Positions 1-5,450 of a stretch of 7,758 nucleotides of DNA are shown piece after piece. The notes under the pieces are model-generated. The model was not told where the DNA came from. It saw only the letters and a program-made list of their open reading frames with translations, and did not search any database. Both the position numbers and the translations under genes were made by a program. How positions within the stretch are numbered: position 1 is the stretch's first letter; each line of letters opens with the position of its first letter. This DNA comes from a bacterium (GTDB lineage: Bacteria; SZUA-182): contig QIFF01000088.1 in the NCBI GenBank assembly GCA_003230635.1, positions 1-7,758 of the forward strand, given 5' to 3'.

Positions 1-1
1 A

Positions 2-1726
2 ATGCGGGGCGGCACCCACAAAGGCTCTGAAATCCTGCTGCGCTTTTATAACCCCCAGGCCAAGAGCAAACTGAGCGGTGAACAACTGCTGGCCGGTTTT
101 AACAACCCCTTGCTGGCTCTTCCCTCACCCCAGTGGTTTGCCCAAACCAAAGCACTGGGCTGGATAGCTCCCGCTGATTTAAAAAGCAAGGACAAGGAAT
201 TGAACGAGGCCCTGCAGCGCTATGAAAGATTGCAGCGCTGCAAGGTACATGAGGAAGATTCGGACATTCAGCACGAAGAAATCCCTCCCAGTACGGTTTA
301 TACCGAACGCAACAAGCGGGGAGAGGGCCTGGACTGGTACGGCTGGATGGACTTCGGGGACTTGGTATGGGGGGGCGAAGGCGGGGATGGGGCTTACGCC
401 AGCGGGCATTATGACTGGCCCTATGGAATGTTCCTACAATTTGTGCGCACGGCAGACTATGCCTTTTTTGACCTGGGCGACGAAATAGTACGCCACCGCA
501 TGGATATTGACCAATACCACAGCAAAACCGGCAGCCCCTGGCTGGCCAATTTCGCCTGGAACGAATTCGGCAGCCACGAGCGCTGGCCGGAGCCCTGGGA
601 GCCAAATCCAAGCCATACCTGGATCAAGGGACTGGTGCTTTATCATCTCTTAACCGGCAACCCCAAAGCCAAAGAGGTGGCCCTGGCGGTGGGCGGCGCC
701 ACCAAGTACTATTGGACTCACGACTGGGGTGATTCGCGTCCGGGCAGCTCCGAACTCAGAATCCAGGGCTGGAGTATTGAAAACTTAATAGAGCTGTATA
801 AACTGACCGGGAAGAAGGCTTACCTGAACTTGGCGACCAAGGTCTACCGGGAGAGAACCTCCCCCTTCATTCGACCGGGGGGTTATGCCGGCAATCCCCG
901 CGAGGTGAACATTTACCAGTTGGTGCTGGTGCTGGAGCCGTTGATAGAGCTGGATTTATTGCTGGACGACGAGGCGCTCAAGGACGACATCCTGCGGCTG
1001 CTGGAATTCCTCATAAGACGGGCTTACAGCGGGGGGAAAGTGCAAGAGATGAAGGAAGTAACCCTTTATCAGCAATATTACCTGCCTTACCAGATGAATG
1101 CGCACACCGGCTTTAAAACCGCCTCGGCACCGGGCTACAACTTCATGACCTGCAATGCCCTGGCCTATGCCTACTGGATTACCGGCAGGGAGGAATACCG
1201 GAAATTGAGCCGGCGCATATTCAAGGATGCGGTTTTCTACTGGCAGGAGGACACCATTTCCTTTGATATTAACAAGCGCTCCCCGATTGCCTATGCCGCC
1301 GCTCACTTCCCCGGCTCGCGCACTAAGATTCACGGCTGGATTAACCGCTATCCCCAAGTGTTTCTTTACCTGTTCAACCAGACAAGGGAAGACACCATCC
1401 CGCCCGCAGCAATCAAAGACCTGGAGGCCATTGCCTCTTACGGCAAAATAATCCTGGACTGGACAGCACCGGGGGATGACGGCAGGCAGGGTAAAGCCAA
1501 CCGCTACCAAATAAAATACGCCACCCAGAATATGGGCTCGGAAATGGGCTGGCTGCAAGCCAAGCATCTGGCGGGAGAACCAACACCCCAAGATTACACC
1601 AGCATCCAAAAATTCACTGTCAAAGGACTGAAACCAGGCAAGACTTACTACTTCGCCATCCGCAGCCTGGACGAAACCAATAACCTGTCGCCGGTTTCCA
1701 ATGTGGTGTCGATTGATTTAAAGTAG
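2..1726 (+). CDS. Secreted alpha/alpha-toroid (six-hairpin glycosidase-like) protein with C-terminal FN3 domain, 5'-partial
   Basis: The reading frame is open from the first bases and ends at TAG 1724-1726, giving 574 residues. The first ATG (base 2) is probably internal, because the opening residues (RGGTHKGSEILLRF) look like the middle of a beta-rich domain and there is no room for a signal peptide or ribosome site. Residues ~105-460 are rich in aromatic residues and long helices, with WYGWMDFGD (112-120), then a helical stretch ending RHRMDIDQYH (164-173). This pattern resembles the 'RIFT barrel'/exo-rhamnogalacturonan-lyase-like families with an (alpha/alpha)6 fold. After a DTIPPAAIKDL linker, residues ~467-574 form a fibronectin type III domain (core ILDWTAPGDDG, LKPGKTYYFAIRSLD, SPVSNVVS). 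I infer an exported polysaccharide-processing protein. The substrate and the hydrolase-versus-lyase chemistry cannot be read from this fragment. It is the only plus-strand gene here and converges on the next gene. Confidence 0.72.
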   Translation: MRGGTHKGSEILLRFYNPQAKSKLSGEQLLAGFNNPLLALPSPQWFAQTKALGWIAPADLKSKDKELNEALQRYERLQRCKVHEEDSDIQHEEIPPSTVYTERNKRGEGLDWYGWMDFGDLVWGGEGGDGAYASGHYDWPYGMFLQFVRTADYAFFDLGDEIVRHRMDIDQYHSKTGSPWLANFAWNEFGSHERWPEPWEPNPSHTWIKGLVLYHLLTGNPKAKEVALAVGGATKYYWTHDWGDSRPGSSELRIQGWSIENLIELYKLTGKKAYLNLATKVYRERTSPFIRPGGYAGNPREVNIYQLVLVLEPLIELDLLLDDEALKDDILRLLEFLIRRAYSGGKVQEMKEVTLYQQYYLPYQMNAHTGFKTASAPGYNFMTCNALAYAYWITGREEYRKLSRRIFKDAVFYWQEDTISFDINKRSPIAYAAAHFPGSRTKIHGWINRYPQVFLYLFNQTREDTIPPAAIKDLEAIASYGKIILDWTAPGDDGRQGKANRYQIKYATQNMGSEMGWLQAKHLAGEPTPQDYTSIQKFTVKGLKPGKTYYFAIRSLDETNNLSPVSNVVSIDLK

Positions 1727-1753
1727 GGGCGGGTCTTGTAGCTGCCCGTTTTT

Positions 1754-1784
1754 GTAGTTGCCTGATTTATCAGGCAAATTTTTC
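1754..1784 (+). terminator. Hairpin plus T-run downstream of the glycosidase-like gene; also a GTAG-type REP
   Basis: The stem ttgcctga (1758-1765) pairs perfectly with tcaggcaa (1770-1777) around a ttta loop, followed by A and five T's (1779-1783). This suits rho-independent termination of the plus-strand gene ending at 1726. On the minus strand the hairpin is followed by CTACAAAAACGG, so it is not an obvious terminator for the convergent gene. The tetranucleotide GTAG (1754-1757) abuts the stem, as in REP elements. Confidence 0.6.
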
Positions 1785-1803
1785 TTACATTCGCCCCGGC
1801 TCT

Positions 1804-2382
1804 TTAACTAAAAAACTTCGCAATATCATTAATACTAAGGCCAAATTCTTTTGCCATTTTTAAGAACAAGCTGAAAAGTTGGGTTACATTTGATATAGAA
1901 CTAAGCGAACTTTTGAATCTTTGTAAGAAGTCTTTTTCTTTACTCCCTTCTGGGTATTCAGAAATATTTTCATCAATCTTACTCTGAATTTCAAGAAGCA
2001 TTTGAAGATGAACAGACTGGTTTTGTTGTTGATTAATGCTTAATACTGTATGTGGCACTCCACTAACAGAGGCGGAACCAAAAGGGCCAAGTTCATCCGC
2101 AAAATATTCAGCATGAAGTCTGGAAATCAAGCCACCTAATTTCTGTCTATATGTAACGAGACGGATGGCAGGGGAACCAACATTATATAAAATAGGCTCA
2201 AGAAGAAAACGACTATAGTCTTCCCCTGAAACTTTGCTAAGTGAGTCCACGGCTTTGTTATATTGCGTCCACACAGCTTCATCACCTATAATATCAATAT
2301 GGGGGATTTTAACGGGAGGAGCTTGTCTAAGATAACCTTGTAACTCAGCATATAAAGGACGTATTTTTTCTTTGTCCACCAT
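1804..2382 (-). CDS. Unrecognised 192-residue protein, AT-richer than its neighbours
   Basis: Start ATG (2382-2380) is preceded by a strong Shine-Dalgarno, AAAAGGAGGT at 2400-2391, 8 nt upstream, so the start is well supported; stop TAA lies at 1806-1804. I do not recognise the family. The N-terminal half is mixed helix/strand (residues 1-110, containing IPHIDIIGD and PFGSASVSGVPHTV). The C-terminal half (~110-192) is mostly helical: a Gln-rich turn (NQQQNQSVHLQ), a charged helix (EGSKEKDFLQRF), then an amphipathic Ser/Leu/Phe-rich segment ending DIAKFFS. No signal peptide, clear membrane span or catalytic motif is visible. Sampled 60-base blocks run at about 30-50% G+C, against clearly higher values in argJ next door, and repeat elements lie on both sides, so horizontal acquisition is plausible. 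It lies 118 bp downstream of argJ on the same strand. The good ribosome site and intact frame make it a real gene. Confidence 0.8.
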   Translation of the reverse strand: MVDKEKIRPLYAELQGYLRQAPPVKIPHIDIIGDEAVWTQYNKAVDSLSKVSGEDYSRFLLEPILYNVGSPAIRLVTYRQKLGGLISRLHAEYFADELGPFGSASVSGVPHTVLSINQQQNQSVHLQMLLEIQSKIDENISEYPEGSKEKDFLQRFKSSLSSISNVTQLFSLFLKMAKEFGLSINDIAKFFS

Positions 2383-2390
2383 ATTGTTTG

Positions 2391-2400
2391 ACCTCCTTTT
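2391..2400 (-). promoter_or_regulatory. Strong Shine-Dalgarno for the unrecognised gene
   Basis: The minus strand reads AAAAGGAGGT, then 8 nt, then ATG at 2382. It fixes the start of the 192-residue protein. It directly abuts the twin-hairpin repeat at 2401, so the repeat sits in, or just upstream of, this gene's leader. Confidence 0.75.
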
Positions 2401-2455
2401 CGTAGTGCAGCCCTTTTAGGGCTGCCACCTAGCAGGGCTAAAGCCCTGCACTACG
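2401..2455. repeat. 55-bp twin-hairpin palindromic element (REP/BIME-like, GTAG...CTAC ends)
   Basis: The outer 10-bp arms cgtagtgcag (2401-2410) and ctgcactacg (2446-2455) are perfect inverted repeats. Inside are two perfect 8-bp hairpins: gcagccct (2407-2414) with agggctgc (2418-2425), and gcagggct (2432-2439) with agccctgc (2442-2449). GTAG (2402-2405) and CTAC (2451-2454) each lie one base outside a hairpin foot. That is the layout of a REP facing an inverted REP (a BIME), as known for RAYT-associated repeats. It lies between argJ and the unrecognised gene and may help end argJ transcription. Confidence 0.75.
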
Positions 2456-2457
2456 TT

Positions 2458-2488
2458 TGGATTCCTGCTTTCGAAGGAATGACAGAAA
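2458..2488. repeat. Short GGATTCC...GGAATGAC palindrome
   Basis: attcct (2461-2466) and aggaat (2475-2480) are inverted arms around gctttcga, flanked by GG and GACAGAA. The wording resembles the dispersed intergenic palindrome GGATTCCCGC...GCGGGAATGAC seen in many bacterial genomes, here degenerate. It lies between the argJ stop and the twin-hairpin element. No U-tract follows it on the minus strand, so it is not a convincing terminator. Confidence 0.4.
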
Positions 2489-2500
2489 GGGCAAAAAAAC

Positions 2501-3721
2501 TTACGTCCGGTATTCCGCATTTATCTTGATATAATCATAGGAAAGGTCGTTGCCCCAGATCACCGCCTGGGCCTGGCCCTGATTGAGGACAATGGAAATG
2601 GTGACCTCCGGCTGCTGTAGCAAGGGCTGCACCTGCTTTTCTGCCTCTTTACCCAGGCCGACACCATTCTTCACCAACAGAACATCACCAATCAAAATAT
2701 CCACCCGCTGGGGGTCGAAGGCAACCCCAGCTGCCCCGGCGGCGGCCATAATCCGTCCCCAGTTGGCATCGGCGGCGAAAAGGGCGGTCTTGACCAGGTT
2801 GGAGTTAGCCACCTGCAAGGCAATGCGCCGGGCGTCATCCTCAGTAGCGGCCTGCTGCACCCGCACCTCAATCACTTTGGTAGCCCCTTCCCCGTCCTTG
2901 ATAATCATTTTGGCCAGTTGTCGGCAGACGTAATTCAGCCCCTCCTGGAAAACAGGCCACTCATCATCATCCGGCTGCAATACAAGATTGCTCACCCCGT
3001 TAGCCATGAGCAAGACCGTATCGTTGGTGCTCATGTCCCCATCTACGGTAATCTGTTCAAAGCTTTTTCTTACTGCCGCTTTTAAGGCCTGCTCCAGGGC
3101 TGGTATCTCCACCTTCAAATCAGTGGACAGAAAGGCCAGCATGGTAGCCAGCTTGGGGCAAATCATTCCCGATCCCTTGGCTATTCCCCCGATGGTTATT
3201 TCTTGTCCCCGGATATTTATCTTGATCGCTGTTTGTTTAGTAACCATGTCGGTGGTCAGAATGGCTTGGGCCGCAGCCTGGCTGTCATGGGGAGTCAACT
3301 GCTGTACCAGGGAGGGAAGGGCAGTCTCTATCTTCTTTGCCGGCAGGGGTTCACCGATTACCCCGGTGGAGGCCATCAAAACGGCTGCGGGGGGCAGGTC
3401 AAGCCCTTGGGCAAGCGCCGCTGTCAGGTGTGAGACCTTGTTCAGGCCCTCTTCACCGGTGCAGGCATTGGCGTTACCGCTATTAATAAGAATGGCCTGG
3501 ATTTGTGGGGAGGGCAGATGTTGCCGGCAGAATAAAACCGGGGCTGCCTTGACCTGGTTGCAGGTGAACAGTCCAACCGTATTGGCCGGCGCAGTGGAAT
3601 AAATCAGGGCCAGGTCTTTCTTGGCGGAAGCCGCCTCCAAGCCGCCACTTTTAATCCCGCAGCTTATACCGGCAGTCTGGATGCCGGGAACAGCCCCAAT
3701 TCCACCCTTTATTTCTTGCAT
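2501..3721 (-). CDS. argJ: Bifunctional glutamate N-acetyltransferase / amino-acid acetyltransferase (ornithine acetyltransferase)
   Basis: ArgJ moves the acetyl group from N-acetylornithine to glutamate, recycling it in cytoplasmic arginine biosynthesis. Bifunctional members also make N-acetylglutamate from acetyl-CoA. The 406 residues match the family's full length. Landmarks are SGNANACTG (81-89), the STGVIG oxyanion loop (118-123), KGSGMI (182-187) followed by ATML (192-195), where the precursor self-cleaves before Thr193 to give alpha and beta chains with Thr as nucleophile, VDGDMSTNDT (226-235), KDGEGATK (275-282) and the typical C-terminus KINAEYRT. Usual family wording before the cleavage site is PNMATML; here it is PKLATML. 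The start ATG (3721-3719) fits the conserved N-terminus (MQEIKGGI), but no Shine-Dalgarno is visible and a MITE-like element ends only 19 bp upstream. No argC, argB or argD is adjacent, so this is a detached arg gene. Whether it is mono- or bifunctional cannot be read here. Confidence 0.96.
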   Translation of the reverse strand: MQEIKGGIGAVPGIQTAGISCGIKSGGLEAASAKKDLALIYSTAPANTVGLFTCNQVKAAPVLFCRQHLPSPQIQAILINSGNANACTGEEGLNKVSHLTAALAQGLDLPPAAVLMASTGVIGEPLPAKKIETALPSLVQQLTPHDSQAAAQAILTTDMVTKQTAIKINIRGQEITIGGIAKGSGMICPKLATMLAFLSTDLKVEIPALEQALKAAVRKSFEQITVDGDMSTNDTVLLMANGVSNLVLQPDDDEWPVFQEGLNYVCRQLAKMIIKDGEGATKVIEVRVQQAATEDDARRIALQVANSNLVKTALFAADANWGRIMAAAGAAGVAFDPQRVDILIGDVLLVKNGVGLGKEAEKQVQPLLQQPEVTISIVLNQGQAQAVIWGNDLSYDYIKINAEYRT

Positions 3722-3740
3722 AATCTGATAGTTCTGTTAA

Positions 3741-3868
3741 GGGCACGTTGAAAAATTGCCTTTTCGTCCAATATCTGCGTTATGCTCAAAATTTAATCCT
3801 CGGAATATCAAACATATGCCTGCGGTTAAATTTTTCGCGAACGAAAATTCTCATTTTTCAAAGTACCC
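3741..3868. mobile_element. MITE-like element, 128 bp, imperfect terminal inverted repeats, TAA flanks
   Basis: The plus-strand left end gggcacgttgaaaaattgcc then TTTTCGT matches the reverse complement of the right end, gggtactttgaaaaatgag then AATTTTCGT, over about 28 bases with a few mismatches. TAA stands just outside both ends (3738-3740 and 3869-3871), consistent with a 3-bp target duplication. The centre continues as an imperfect dyad (AAAATTTAA at about 3787-3795 facing TTAAATTTTT at about 3826-3835). No protein is encoded. It separates rnpB from argJ and ends 19 bp before the argJ start. A non-autonomous transposon remnant is my best reading; a dispersed structured repeat is the alternative. 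Confidence 0.55.
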
Positions 3869-3869
3869 T

Positions 3870-3890
3870 AAAAAAAATTCCCAGTAGCCC
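3870..3890 (-). terminator. Probable 3' end and U8 tract of rnpB
   Basis: On the minus strand the P1 3' strand GGGCTACTGGG is followed by AA and eight T's (3877-3870). Pairing of P1 with the distant 5' end could act like a terminator stem, but there is no local hairpin, so termination by this alone is uncertain. The tract overlaps one TAA flank of the adjacent MITE-like element. Confidence 0.4.
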
Positions 3891-4266
3891 TGTAAGCCGA
3901 GTTCTGTATATGATGGTCATTTATCTGGGATGGCGGTTACCCGCCACCTCAAGCGACCTACCCGGGAGCATGGGGCGGGCCGCCCTCTAGCGCTCCCCTA
4001 TTTGGTCTTGCTCCGAGTGGGGTTTACCAAGCCAGAAGGGTCGCCCCTTCTGCTGGTGCGCTCTTACCGCACCTTTTCACCCTTACCGGCAGCCAGGCTG
4101 CTTAGGCGGTATGTTTTCTGTGGCACTTTCCGTAGGGTCACCCCTCCTGGACGTTATCCAGCACTCTGCCCTGTGGAGCTCGGACTTTCCTCTGGAGCTC
4201 GGACTTTCCTCTGGCGCTTGTCCCTGCAAAAGCAGGGAGCTACCAGCGACCATCCGGGCTACTGGG
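3880..4266 (-). ncRNA. rnpB: RNase P RNA (class A), with a duplicated P4 core segment
   Basis: This is the catalytic RNA that trims tRNA 5' leaders together with RnpA. The ends are defined by a perfect 11-bp P1 helix: CCCAGTAGCCC (4266-4256) with GGGCTACTGGG (3890-3880). Conserved elements read in order on the minus strand: GAGGAAAGTCCGAGC (P4 5' strand), CAGGGCAGAGTGCTGG, AGTGCCACAGAAAA, GGTAAGGGTGAAAAGGTGCG, GGTAAGAGCGCACC, GGAGCAAGACCAAATAGGGG (P15 loop region that binds tRNA CCA), GGGTAGGTCGCTTGAG, and ACAGAACTCGGCTTACAGG (P4 3' strand). The CCGAG/CTCGG P4 pairing is retained, with covariation relative to the E. coli GGG/CCC form. The oddity is that the P4 5'-strand segment occurs twice in tandem (4174-4211, 19-bp unit). 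Total length is 387 nt, about 368 without the extra copy. No clear promoter is visible at its 5' side, where an inverted repeat sits. Confidence 0.95.
4174..4211 (-). repeat. Perfect 19-bp tandem duplication inside rnpB
   Basis: The plus-strand unit tggagctcggactttcctc occupies 4174-4192 and again 4193-4211, and the identity runs three bases further (tgg at 4212-4214). On the RNA strand this doubles GAGGAAAGTCCGAGCTC, the most conserved stretch of bacterial RNase P RNA, which forms the 5' half of P4. Confidence 0.95.
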
Positions 4267-4271
4267 AAATA

Positions 4272-4329
4272 AGTCATCAGTCATCCGTCGTCAGTCGTCA
4301 GTCGACTGATGACCGACGACGGATGACTG
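4272..4329. repeat. Heptamer-built inverted repeat between the RNase H gene and rnpB
   Basis: From 4272 the plus strand runs in 7-base units: agtcatc, agtcatc, cgtcgtc, agtcgtc, agtcgac, then the mirror units tgatgac, cgacgac, ggatgac. Bases 4278-4303 pair with 4304-4329 at all but two positions (4293/4314 and 4297/4310), including a 15-bp perfect outer arm. The element supplies the last codons and the TGA stop of the RNase H gene and ends a few bases before the rnpB 5' end. Confidence 0.8.
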
Positions 4330-4731
4330 TTTTTTTTTCATATCCAAGGTTTGATTGGCTAAAGCATCCGCTGCTTTATTTTTTTCTCGGGGAATAAAGT
4401 TAAAAGTAATTTTATCAAAAGCGCCGGCCAGCCTTTGCGCCTGAATAAACAAGGGCTTCAACCCTGGATGCTTGACCCGGTACTGCCCCTGCATTTGTTT
4501 AACAACAAGTTGCGAGTCGGCAAAGATTTCCACCTGGGCAGCCCCCATCTCCTGAGCGCGCTTTAGGCCCAGGATCAACGCCTGATATTCGGCCACATTG
4601 TTGGTAGCCTTACCCAGGTAGCGGGAATGCTGCTCCAGCAGTTTGTCTTCCTGGTCGTATATGACAGCGGCGGCGGCGGCCTCACCGGGGTTGCCCCGCG
4701 CCGCTCCGTCGGTATATATTTTTAAGATCAT
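4291..4731 (-). CDS. Ribonuclease HI-family protein
   Basis: It is predicted to hydrolyse the RNA strand of RNA/DNA hybrids in the cytoplasm. The chosen start ATG (4731-4729) overlaps the stop of the upstream zinc-ribbon gene in an ATGA, and directly precedes the canonical first strand MILKIYTDGAARGNPG. This gives 146 residues; an ATG 15 codons earlier would add non-family sequence inside the neighbour. Catalytic acids are all visible: Asp8 (YTDGAA), Glu48 (NVAEYQAL), Asp72 (ADSQLV) and Asp122 (KAADALAN). It lacks the basic 'handle' helix of E. coli RNase HI, like the short YpdQ-type and archaeal-type members. The real domain ends near ALANQTLD (124-130). The last 16 residues (MKKKQSSVVGHQSTDD) come from an A-tract and an intergenic inverted repeat, so the C-terminus appears rewritten by the repeat. 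Activity seems intact, but substrate preference is unknown. Confidence 0.9.
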   Translation of the reverse strand: MILKIYTDGAARGNPGEAAAAAVIYDQEDKLLEQHSRYLGKATNNVAEYQALILGLKRAQEMGAAQVEIFADSQLVVKQMQGQYRVKHPGLKPLFIQAQRLAGAFDKITFNFIPREKNKAADALANQTLDMKKKQSSVVGHQSTDD

Positions 4732-5450
4732 CGAGCGGTCGCCCCAGTCCCTCTCCAGTAAAGAATGCGCGAGCAACTGGAGCAGTAATATATTTTATTT
4801 CCCCGCTTCAGTTCCTCGTAATCCTGGGGCGGAATATTAATAAAACACCCCTGGCAGGTACAGTCCTGAGTGGTCACCAGCGCCAGCCCGCCTCTCTTGT
4901 GCAACAATTTGTTATATTCAGCCAACAAATCAGGCTTAATTTGCTGGCTTAGCTTGCTGCGCTCTCCTTCTTTTTCTTTAAGCTGCGCTTGCACTTGTCC
5001 CAATTCGGCCTGTTTTTCTTCCCGCTCGGCGGCAACCTCCTTTTCCGTAATCTTAATCTGCTTTTTACTGTCTTTGCGTTTGGCTTCTAAATCATCCATT
5101 ACCTCCAGGAGCTGCAAAATCTTTTCTTCTATCTCTCCTTTTGGTTTCTCTTCTTCCTCAATTTCGTGCTGGAGGGTTTGATATTCACGGTTGGTCTTTA
5201 CCGTCAGCAGTTGGTTTTTGTATTTTTTGATGGTAGCCTCTTTAGCTTCCAACTCGCGTTCCTGATGACGATGCTCCTTTTGTCGTTCTTCCAATTCCTG
5301 CTGAATAGCCACCTGCCCGGCCTGGGCTGTCTCTACCTTTTTTTGAAGGTCGGCTATTTCCCTTTCCTTCTGCCTGCATTTTTGTTCCAATTTTCTAATC
5401 TCGCTGTCTGACTTTTGTAACTCGACCAGCTTTTCTAAATCAGGATTCAC
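4728..5450 (-). CDS. Coiled-coil C4 zinc-ribbon protein (zf-RING_7/DUF164 family)
   Basis: The 240 residues start at GTG 5450-5448, which overlaps the Nif3-like stop as GTGA and has GGAGG four bases upstream (5459-5455). An in-frame ATG 17 codons earlier lacks this support and starts with non-family sequence. Residues ~5-175 are a highly charged, Glu/Lys/Gln-rich antiparallel coiled coil containing the characteristic NREYQTLQHEIE (87-98) at the turn side. Residues ~185-231 form a zinc ribbon with ligands Cys199/Cys202 (CQGC) and Cys223/Cys226 (CSSC). The family includes Helicobacter HP0958/FlgZ and chlamydial CdsZ, which act as adaptors for secretion or flagellar systems; in most bacteria the function is unknown. 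The family often sits next to Nif3-like genes, as here. I infer a cytoplasmic nucleic-acid- or protein-binding adaptor and assign no specific role. Confidence 0.92.
   Translation of the reverse strand: MNPDLEKLVELQKSDSEIRKLEQKCRQKEREIADLQKKVETAQAGQVAIQQELEERQKEHRHQERELEAKEATIKKYKNQLLTVKTNREYQTLQHEIEEEEKPKGEIEEKILQLLEVMDDLEAKRKDSKKQIKITEKEVAAEREEKQAELGQVQAQLKEKEGERSKLSQQIKPDLLAEYNKLLHKRGGLALVTTQDCTCQGCFINIPPQDYEELKRGNKIYYCSSCSRILYWRGTGATAR

Noticed and set aside
956..1609. 217-residue minus-strand ORF opposite the glycosidase-like gene
   Set aside because: It is antisense to a convincing domain-bearing gene; its composition looks like a frame shadow.
1804..2400. Toxin-antitoxin or phage-defence module
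   Set aside because: There is a single gene with no partner, no known toxin, nuclease or TIR motif, and no supporting neighbours.
2988..3602. 204-residue plus-strand ORF opposite argJ
   Set aside because: It is antisense to a full-length, motif-complete ArgJ; no recognisable domain.
3748..3990. 80-residue plus-strand ORF
   Set aside because: It runs through the MITE-like element and the 3' end of rnpB, with no ribosome site or family resemblance.
4083..4277. 64-residue minus-strand ORF
   Set aside because: It lies within rnpB itself; no protein signal.
4278..4338. Inverted repeat plus T9 read as a plus-strand rho-independent terminator
   Set aside because: No plus-strand gene ends here, and the heptamer structure indicates a repeat; on the minus strand, where the genes are, no T-run follows the stem.
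3930..4397. 155-residue plus-strand ORF
   Set aside because: It lies across the antisense of rnpB and the inverted repeat; the RNA conservation fully explains the sequence.
4732..4776. Upstream ATG start for the RNase H gene
   Set aside because: It adds 15 residues not found in the family; the ATGA overlap at 4731 is the better start.
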